Shown: piece after piece, positions 56,829-64,000 of the stretch
Numbering within the stretch: the first letter of the stretch is position 1
How the letters are laid out: the number at the start of each line of letters is the position of its first letter
DNA from: Lagopus muta
Taxonomy: Eukaryota; Chordata; Aves; Galliformes; Phasianidae
Length of the DNA stretch: 64,000 nucleotides
Assembly (NCBI RefSeq): GCF_023343835.1
Contig: NC_064437.1
Coordinates: 13,481,001 to 13,545,000 of the forward strand
Direction: 5' to 3'
Translations under genes and position numbers: made by a program
Notes under the pieces: generated by a model
The model's database searches: none
Seen by the model: the letters and a program-made list of their open reading frames with translations, nothing else
Told to the model about the DNA's origin: nothing

Positions 56829-58184
56829 CTGAAAAATAAAGCATATTGCTTACAACACACGAGGAGTTATCAGGCAGTAGATGTTCTAAACTCTCTAAAA
56901 GAATACAAAAGCAGAAGCTATTTGGCTCATTAGTTTAATACACTGTAAGAATTAAAAAAAAAAATGCAATTCTATCCATAAACACCATGTATGTAGTGGG
57001 AACAGAGCCAACTACACGTGATGTAGAATTCACATTGCTCAGAATCTCTCTTACATTTGTTTACTGTCTATGAGACCCAGCAAGCAATCTTTAGGCGTAC
57101 TTGCATCTCTTGCTCCCGTTAGCTGCTGTGCTCACTGGGTTCATTTTCACTAGAAACTGCAGTTCTGAATTCCAAAGGCCCCACTGTGAATGTTCAGCAT
57201 CACTATGCATAGTAAATGCATAGTAAATGCACAGTGCTCTGCAAAACATTGGTTCAGCATGTTGAAATGTTTCCCTATTGATACACATTATGTGCTCAGA
57301 GGCAAGAGCAACAGTAAGGAACTATTTTGCAGTTCAGAGCACCCAATAAACTCAGAAGCACAGATAGTTAAGTTATATTTGGAGATGCTTAGAAAAAATT
57401 GAGTTTTTGCTCATTCTTTAAACTGTGGTTCATTTTAGACCAGGCCTTGTTCTGCTGGCTTCTTTACTTAAGACCTGGAGAGTACTTTCCACGATTGCCT
57501 TCCCCTTGGTTACTGCAGCTACTGGGAGCAGGAAGGGGAGTCAGCAGCAGAAAACAAGAACAAAAGGAAATGAAAACTCCCTTTCACTTTTAGCCCAAGA
57601 CAGATTGCACAAGTTTACCTTGCAGAAGTAGTGCTCTTGGTTTGGGGTTATTTTCGTTTAAGACAAAAACAAAACAAACAAAAGACTACATTCCCCAGCA
57701 GCACATAATCCCTGTCTGGACACCTATACAAGTTTAGAGCTACCTGTTTGGAACTACTCAGCAGGAACGTGGTTAGCTTTTCTCACAGACAGCATTAAAC
57801 CCTCCTCAAACTCAGCTTCTGGTGCCATGAGAAGAAACACTGACTCCAAACATGACATATCCAGTTCTGTGTCACCATACTTACAATCTGATTCTTTCTA
57901 CTCATCTTTCAAACACCTTCCAGTTATGTTTCCATTAGCTACTATCTTTTCAAAGCCAATTTCAGCAGTAGAAAGTACAAAACAGAGGCTCACATTACAG
58001 ATGATTTCCCAAGCCAATTATTGGTCAGTCACTTGGATGATTACCCAATCATCATCCCAGGCTAAGCTACACAGTTTTAATTTGCTAACAAGTCATCATA
58101 ATTAATACTGAATATTATGGTGCTGATAATGAACAAGAATGAATATGAAGCTGTTAGAAATGCAATAGAATACTGATGTTTTAC
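56829..58184 (-). other. MCOLN2: MCOLN2 intron
   Basis: A 1.36 kb intron between the pore/TM6 exon and the tail exon. It contains an 11-bp tandem repeat next to a perfect palindrome at 57202-57231. ORFs inside are short and on both strands. Confidence 0.8.
57202..57231. repeat. Palindrome plus 11-bp tandem repeat
   Basis: ACTATGCATAGT (57202-57213) is a perfect 12-bp palindrome overlapping two exact copies of TGCATAGTAAA (57206-57216, 57217-57227) and the start of a degenerate third. Confidence 0.85.
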
Positions 58185-58391
58185 CTTTATGGTGTCATAG
58201 GCATCAGTGATCAGAGCAATAAAAAGGCTGAGGATCATGTATATAAACAGAATAATGAAGGAATACAGATATAACCGACTGAACGTCCACACCAACATGC
58301 TTTTCTGCTGGATTTGTGCAAACGTTGCAAACATATCATCACCATTGACCAGAGAAAACAAACACTCAGCTACTGTGTTCAGGTCTTCAAA
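58185..58391 (-). CDS. MCOLN2: MCOLN2 coding exon: pore loop and TM6
   Basis: The exon is 207 nt, 69 codons, phase 0 at both ends. Acceptor CTTATCTTCCAG (ag at 58393-58392), donor ATAAAG|GTAAAA (gt at 58184-58183). It starts [20 protein letters not shown], giving pore helix 1 and the NGDDMF selectivity filter with the two acidic residues that set cation selectivity and pH sensitivity in mucolipins. It continues with [11 protein letters not shown], then TM6 (about [20 protein letters not shown]), ending ITDAYDTIK. This exon is the most diagnostic part of the channel. Confidence 0.97.
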
Positions 58392-60738
58392 CTGGAAGAT
58401 AAGGAACACAGGGTCATATTAGAATTCAACAATCACTCATCCAGATTAAAGGGAAGATGAAAGTGCTATTACAAAAGTATTTTTTTAAGCAGGCAAAAAA
58501 AAAGAAAAAAAAAAAAAGAAGCCAGTGGAAACATTCCAACACCGCCATACTTTGTTTCTTTTCTACACATTCAAACATACATGTCTACAGTAACCATGAT
58601 TACATTGCTACACAGTTCTGAGCACTTCACACCAACACCAGAAACACAAGATTTATTCTCAAGAAATACCCTGCAATGCTCAACAGGTACAGCAACCAAT
58701 AATTTTTCTCTGCAGTTGATCAGTTATTCAGATGTTGCAACAACATCATCTGTCATTCAGAAAGCCCTCTGAGCTGTAGCTAAAAGTTACAGCAACTGAG
58801 GAACTGTCTGGATAGAATTATGGTTTCATTTCAAGGACATTATCTCAAATATCTGAGATATTCCTTTTCCCCAAGCTCTGAAGCTAAATTGTCATTTAGC
58901 TTCTGTACAATGACCAGGTAAGTACACTTCCCCTCTGCCTCTGCAAATAACCAAGTCTGTTAGCAATGCTTTGTGAGCCAACATAGTTAATGCACAGAGT
59001 TAAAACATTGCCATAATTGATGAAGTAACACAACTACAGTCACTTCAGTTATAATCCTATATTGAAATCAAGATGTCAAGATGCACATGCTTAGAAGAAA
59101 AACATACTATTGCACAAGAACAACAGGACTGGTCTTACTATTGCTCATTTTCTCTTAAATTCTTTATTTTTAAATGTACTGCGAGACTTAGCAGCACATT
59201 TGTATCTAGGAATACAAGGGGCATGGCACATGTAATTCTTGAGCAACTGCTGAGTTCTGATGCCAGAGAGAAGCCTACTAAGCAGAGTTTACCTGCAAGC
59301 CCTCCAAATCGTCGCTACACTGCAAGCAGGATTTTTGCTCTCTCTCCTCAACTTCAGTAACAGAAGGGGAGGAGTTACTAAAAAGAAAACTCTACCATAT
59401 TTTGTTTTTGAACTAAGGTTTTCAGGATCTGAGAATATGTATAGATCTTCTCTCCTCTGTGTGTGCACAGATCGGAAAGGACAGGCTGCACAGCAAGCAT
59501 GCTGCCTGCCCCCCACCAGACTCTGCACAGCACCATGCTGCCTTCCAGCGGAGCTATGCAGAAACATTCATAAACAACACCCAAAATCCTTCAGAAATAC
59601 AGTTGCTTCTCTCTAGAGGGAACCTGTGAAAGAGTTAGCTTTCCACAGATACATTATTAACTATCTTCTTTTTACTCAGGTAACCAGTGTATTTGCTGCA
59701 GAGGTTGCAGAGAAGAATAGCATTTGCGCTATGTCTCTCATAAATAAAACTAGTCTCTATCATTACAAATAATTCTACAGCACATAGGATATCAGAGAAA
59801 TGCACTGCTATCAAGTTGAAATACATGCAGACTGAACATTGTTTCTCAAAAGAGAAAATTACACCAAATTTGAGGAATTCAAACTCTGGACATATGAGAA
59901 GCTGAAGCAAGCACTGCAGTGTGCATCTTCATCACTACACACAGTGTGTGTAATCAGAAAAAAACAAAAACAAGAATAAGTCACACATTTGTTACCCATT
60001 AAGGGATAGTTAGAATTGATCACATTAGAATTGATCACATTAGAATTGACCTTTTTTGTCCCCTTCCCTTCCCCAAAGAGTCACATTGAGCATCAACCAT
60101 GAAAAGAATCCCAAATTCACAGTTGTTTTTGCATGCATTGTGAAATATACAAAGCTTTGCTACTGTACTCAGGTTTCTGACAAGAAGAGGAATGCCCTAG
60201 GCAAATATTGCTTGTTTAAACTTGGTATCAAACAAAACATACCCTCATAGGAAGCAAAGTAAACACAGAAAAAGAAGTCATTCCTCCTTTTGAGTCAAGA
60301 TTTAGTGGCTGTAGTTACATTGCTTGGGAAAAAATTAGAAAACAAAGTCAGTCTGTGAGATTCTCAGAAATGGTAGCAGTGAACTTCATCCCAAATGCAC
60401 CAGAGTTACCAGAAGAGGGCGAAAGAGAACAGAGCGATGCACCTTCAGCCCGAGCCAGACCCTGCCTGGAGGGCCCATCCAGGCAGCATCACAAACAGCC
60501 TTGCTTTGGAGATTACAGGTCAGCACAGTTTAGAGTACAGTTTCTTTGTTAGAAGAAGCAGGTGACAGAAGGTGCACATGGAAGGAGAAACACAGCAATG
60601 TTATTTCATGTTGGAGCTTCTAACAACAACAAAACATACACACACACACACTAGAAATAGGTCTTAAATTTCTAACTAGGAGCAATACACAGACATACAC
60701 ACAGTTAGACCGGGGAAGAAATAATACTGCTGACATAC
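58392..60738 (-). other. MCOLN2: MCOLN2 intron
   Basis: A 2.3 kb intron between the TM5 and pore exons. It contains an A-rich patch at 58496-58519 and a 15-bp tandem repeat at 60010-60050. Antisense small ORFs near 59.1-59.6 kb are not similar to anything known. Confidence 0.75.
60010..60050. repeat. 15-bp tandem repeat, 2.7 copies
   Basis: The unit TTAGAATTGATCACA occurs exactly at 60010-60024 and 60025-60039, with a partial third copy to 60050. Each full unit carries the palindrome TGATCA. Confidence 0.9.
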
Positions 60739-60861
60739 CTTCTCATGATATGGTCCCAATACAATCCAACCACAGAAAGTATAGCCAAGATAAATCATCC
60801 CAGCACAACAACAAAACCTTAGCACTTTGGGTAATGATGCTTGCATAGTTAAAATGAGCAC
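60739..60861 (-). CDS. MCOLN2: MCOLN2 coding exon: TM5
   Basis: The exon is 123 nt, 41 codons, phase 0 at both ends. Acceptor CTAACTTGTAG (ag at 60863-60862), donor GAGAAG|GTATGT (gt at 60738-60737). It encodes [20 protein letters not shown], then [20 protein letters not shown] and K. It covers the TM4-5 linker and TM5; [14 protein letters not shown] is a mucolipin signature, and the TM4-5 region is where the gain-of-function (varitint-waddler-like) position maps in MCOLN3. Confidence 0.96.
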
Positions 60862-60974
60862 CTACAAGTTAGGGTAGAAGAAAGAAGGAGGAGAAAAAAG
60901 TTACACGTGAAAGAGACTTGAATAAGAGTGACAGGTATAAATTTTAACTGTTGAATATTTTATTTCATCCTTAC
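60862..60974 (-). other. MCOLN2: MCOLN2 intron (113 nt)
   Basis: A very short intron with donor TACAAC|GTAAGG and acceptor ACTTGTAG. It is only partly pyrimidine-rich and contains no other feature. Confidence 0.9.
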
Positions 60975-61076
60975 GTTGTAAGTTTGAAAATATCCCAGGT
61001 ATCTGATGACTCCAACCCAGACAAATAAAGTTGATGTTCCAAGTAAAATGCTGCAGACATCATAACTTCTGAGATT
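60975..61076 (-). CDS. MCOLN2: MCOLN2 coding exon: TM4 region
   Basis: The exon is 102 nt, 34 codons, phase 0 at both ends. Acceptor TGGATCCCTCAG (ag at 61078-61077), donor AAC|GTAAGG (gt at 60974-60973). It starts [20 protein letters not shown] and ends [30 protein letters not shown] is shared by all mucolipins. A second in-frame AG eight bases downstream (AATCTCAG) was rejected because the NLRSYD register matches the family. Confidence 0.95.
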
Positions 61077-62723
61077 CTGAGGGATCCAAAGAGAGCAGAT
61101 GGTCAAGTTACAAAGCAAAAGGCATATCAGCTTGATGAAGTTTCACCAGGTCAGACAAATAAAGCAGTGCAGCCCAATATTGAAAGGATGTTGCCACATC
61201 ACAAAAATAAGACCAGAACAATTTGCACTTCATTTAGAGAGATCACCCAAATACATTAATGCTGTACATGGAAGCACAACTATACCAACATTCTCGAAGT
61301 TTCGCATGAAGCCCAGAAGAACTAGAGCCCTTACTTTGGTTACTGTACAGTTCTAAAATTGGACTAATATCTCAAAATTTTTATTTTTAAAAAAGGTTAA
61401 TGTGCACCATTGTTAGGCCAAGAAGCTTTCACTCTCTATTTTGTAATATGTGAGCCATCATTTAAATGAGAGGTGAACCTCAGGACTACAAGCCCCATCT
61501 GTGCTGCAAGCATTAACAGATTTGAAAAGGTTGCCAGCTGTTTCAAACTAGAGCACTTTCACTACCAGCAATGTTTATAACCAATTATAGTTGCACTTGG
61601 TCTTGGCAGAAGGCTAGAACTGGTGACAGTAAGCACACAATATTCACCAAGTTCAAGATTTCCCATCCTCATCCCCCACCTCACCACAAAGCTGGATATT
61701 GGTACATGCTTCCTCTGAAAGTCACTCTGAGCATTTGCCCTTTGAGCATTAGTACACGTGAAGCAGCAACAGCACACTACCCCCCCATTTTTCCAGGATA
61801 CAAAGTTTTATAAACATGTGAACTGTTGACACAGTTTTCCAATAAAACTAGAAGCTGCTACCAGACAAAACTCATCAGTATCAGCAAGATCAGATCCGGA
61901 GGTCAAGGACTAGCAGCTGACAGTGGCTGTGCCTGTAGTTTGGGCAGGTCAGGACCACAGGCTACAATAGCCATGTTTCTAGTCTCAGGAAACAGACCTG
62001 GTGTATCTGAGGGGGTGATTCCTGACACCCCTGTGCAATATGCACAACTACTTCTATGCTTTTATTTGGCCCCATCCCTAGAGGCATTCAACACCAGGTT
62101 GGATGGGGCCCTGCACAGCCTGATCTAGTGGGTGGTCACCTTGCCTGTGGCAGAAGGTGGGCACAAAATGATTTTTAAAGGTCCCCTCCAACCTAAGCCA
62201 CTCTATGATTCTTACAGGAATAAGATAATGCAAGGCTATTAGTTAGGAAATGCCTACACACAAGTTCTAAACCAGGGATTAGGGGATTTAGCATTGTGGA
62301 AATAAGAGATTTAGCTAGCTTACATGGTCTTGCTGAAAGACTTGGGGAAAGGGAACTGAAACCAATCATTAGTCAGAACAGCCCAACACAGCATTCATGT
62401 TATGGTTAAGTTCACATATCCTTTTTGATGGATGGAAGAATACCATCATCACCCATAAAAGAGGTGTTCAGAAAAAAAAAAAGAAACATAAGCCCAAGAG
62501 TTTGATGCTACAAACAAAATAAGTCTCAAGTGATAAACACACAGAGCCCCAGATGGCTGCCTGTATTCCAGTACAGCTACAAATGATGTAAGACAAATAA
62601 GAGCTAACAAAAAGTAAACAAGACGACAAGTGACTGCTGCAGCTCACTCTCATTTGTCCCCTAGTTAAAACACATTACACTTGATTCTAATGAGTCTAGT
62701 ACTTCACCTAAAGCACCTCTCAC
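61077..62723 (-). other. MCOLN2: MCOLN2 intron carrying a CR1 tail
   Basis: A 1.65 kb intron between the TM3 and TM4 exons. It contains a plus-oriented CR1 fragment at about 62072-62213 and an A-run near 62471-62482. No other exon is seen. Confidence 0.8.
62072..62213 (+). repeat. CR1 LINE 3'-terminal fragment
   Basis: GAGGCATTCAACACCAGGTT, GGATGGGGCCCTGCACAGCC, AAAGGTCCCCTCCAACCTAA and CTCTATGATTCTT are CR1 3'UTR blocks in plus orientation, antisense to MCOLN2. It is 5'-truncated and non-coding. Confidence 0.92.
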
Positions 62724-62873
62724 CTTGGCTTTTATCTCCATTTTTAGGATTGACCCAGTGATTGTCATCACATCGCTGATAATTACCAGGACATACCAGC
62801 CATTTATGAACTCCATGCGATCCGTGTAACTGACACAACGGTTGTATTTCTCCAAGAAGAAGTTCACAAATCT
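62724..62873 (-). CDS. MCOLN2: MCOLN2 coding exon: TM3 region
   Basis: The exon is 150 nt, 50 codons, phase 0 at both ends. Acceptor TGCTTCTCAACAG (ag at 62875-62874), donor GCCAAG|GTGAGA (gt at 62723-62722). It encodes RFVNFFLEKYNRCVSYTDRM, then EFINGWYVLVIISDVMTITG and SILKMEIKAK. EFINGWY.L.IISD is the conserved TM3 block of mucolipins. The open frame extends beyond both ends but the extra residues have no family match. Confidence 0.96.
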
Positions 62874-63557
62874 CTGTTGAGAAGCATTTATGTGTTCAGT
62901 TATAGGTCTCCTTGCAAAAAAAATATGTACAGATGCCTCAATACTGTAGCAATACTCAATATTCACACACCCACTTTTGCCCACAGTATTTGCTAGAATA
63001 ACAGCATAAAAAAAAGAGTCATCAGCCATAGCAACAGAAATGAAGGGGGGAACATTAAAACTGGTTCAGACCAGTGAAGACCAACTTTCCACAGAACAGC
63101 TGACTTCGTAAATCATCCTTATTAACTTAGCCACGGCTTGTTAACTTCTTTTCAACCTCCTTCACAAGCAGTTTCTATCAACCCCCAAGAGGAGTAAAAT
63201 GAGAATTCACTGTAGCCCAAATAGAGCTGTAAGGCAATTCTCACTTCCAATAGAGCCAACAACATCACCTTCTGCATCACACTGTCTGCTCTCACTTGCT
63301 CTTTTTGCTCAAGAATAAACACCCTCAAGAGAGGCAGCGCAATAATTCATATTATGGTACTACACAATCTGAAGTAAAACCCCTTTCTGCCATAAATTGT
63401 TCATCACAGACACTTCCACGTCCTTTCTAGAGGGAGATGCAGTAAGCGCAAGATTTTGCACCAGATGTGCTGGTTGATAGTTCAAAATATTACTACACAA
63501 AACTAGCAAACACAATACAGAAAAAAGGAACATTGGTATTATGAGCAGTACACTTAC
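62874..63557 (-). other. MCOLN2: MCOLN2 intron
   Basis: A 684-nt intron between the TM2 and TM3 exons, AT-rich, with no other feature. Confidence 0.85.
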
Positions 63558-63673
63558 TTGTCGTAGCCTCAAGGCAAGAACAACAGATCGTGAGCACAGG
63601 ATGAGAGATGCTAAGCAATTTAAGATGACAAATCCATCAAAAACTAGAATATACAAACTGTTCTTCTGGAGAA
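63558..63673 (-). CDS. MCOLN2: MCOLN2 coding exon: end of luminal loop and TM2
   Basis: The exon is 116 nt: two bases completing a split codon (V or I) plus 38 codons. Acceptor CTTTTTACAG (ag at 63675-63674), donor CGACAA|GTAAGT (gt at 63557-63556). It encodes LQKNSLYILVFDGFVILNCL and ASLILCSRSVVLALRLRQ. FD.FVI..CL.SLILC.RS is the mucolipin TM2 signature. This is the most 5' exon in the window. Confidence 0.95.
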
Positions 63674-64000
63674 CTGTAAAAAGTCAAGGAAATAAAATAG
63701 ATTTTGTTTTGTCACATCTCTTTAAGCACACATTGTTACAAAACACCATCTATTTTGCATTTAAACACTCTCATTACTTCATGGGATGAGGTTTAAATAT
63801 ATTCCTTCCTGAGCCAATACGCCTAGAGCACAATTACATGGGTCACAAGAACGAAAAGCATGTTTGAATTTTTCAAAATTAATAAAGTATAATAAAATTA
63901 TATTAATACAGACATACTTTTTTCCCCCCCATTAAGGTCATCTGTCCATCTTTGTGCCAAGTATTTACATAGGGTAAACATATCTCAACATCCTTAAAAG
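63674..64000 (-). other. MCOLN2: MCOLN2 intron (left part)
   Basis: AT-rich sequence upstream of the TM2 exon. No coding block resembling the preceding luminal-domain exon was found before the window edge. Confidence 0.75.

Larger units (their letters stand above)
55020..64000 (-). other. MCOLN2: MCOLN2 gene, 3' half (gene span; truncated at right edge)
   Basis: The gene encodes mucolipin-2 (TRPML2), a PI(3,5)P2-gated cation channel of recycling endosomes and lysosomes, related to TRPML1/3. Seven exons (63673-63558, 62873-62724, 61076-60975, 60861-60739, 58391-58185, 56828-56713, 55618-55582) splice in consistent phase into the final ~282 residues of a protein that is about 566 aa in human. 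Features favouring MCOLN2 over MCOLN3 are [30 protein letters not shown] and the C-terminal RRRESDDNLI. The position next to LPAR3 also fits MCOLN2. The promoter, TM1 and most of the luminal domain lie right of the window. Confidence 0.94.

Noticed and set aside
55582-64000. MCOLN3 or MCOLN1 as the identity of the channel gene
   Set aside because: [18 protein letters not shown] and the RESDDNLI tail fit MCOLN2. MCOLN3 ends at its Cys cluster and has FAKMQQKS, and MCOLN1 differs more. Position next to LPAR3 also fits MCOLN2.

Overview
The window reads as vertebrate nuclear DNA, most likely a bird and plausibly a galliform. It has coding exons with canonical GT/AG borders separated by compact introns, CpG islands at gene starts, and the only recognisable interspersed repeats are CR1 LINE fragments, the characteristic avian family. 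Every gene recognised lies on the minus strand. Names rest on reading the spliced exon translations and recalling the families; no database search was run.

Layout from low to high coordinate (so 3' to 5' for each gene). (1) About 1-13,290: 5' half of SSX2IP (ADIP/Msd1), with five exons encoding the first ~219 residues, a candidate non-coding 5'UTR exon, and a CpG-island promoter with an inverted CCAAT box and an RFX X-box-like site. The 3' part of the gene lies left of the window. (2) About 13,460-36,230: a 23 kb stretch with no convincing protein gene. It holds an isolated GC/CpG-rich island near 20.3-20.7 kb, a phased G-tract near 16.85 kb, one clear CR1 tail, homopolymer runs, and several clusters of transcription-factor-like motifs. 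(3) About 36,230-52,800: complete LPAR3, with two coding exons joining to a 361-residue class A GPCR, a non-coding first exon in a CpG island, and a ~1.9 kb 3'UTR ending at a good poly(A) signal. (4) About 52.8-55.0 kb: a short intergenic gap. (5) About 55,020-64,000: 3' half of MCOLN2 (TRPML2), with seven exons encoding the last ~282 residues from the second membrane segment through the pore to a 37-nt terminal coding piece. The 5' half lies right of the window.

The order SSX2IP-LPAR3-MCOLN2, all in one orientation, matches the conserved block on human 1p22.3. The three genes do not form one pathway: SSX2IP is a centrosomal/junctional coiled-coil protein, LPAR3 a lysophosphatidic-acid receptor, and MCOLN2 an endolysosomal cation channel. 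Their adjacency is conserved synteny.

No new multi-gene system is supported. The most useful observations are the exact exon structures, including a MCOLN2 terminal micro-coding exon that gene finders can miss and the alternative tail made if its intron is kept; micro-uORFs just upstream of the SSX2IP and LPAR3 start codons; the X-box-like promoter element of SSX2IP; the orphan CpG-rich island; and several small phased or palindromic repeats.
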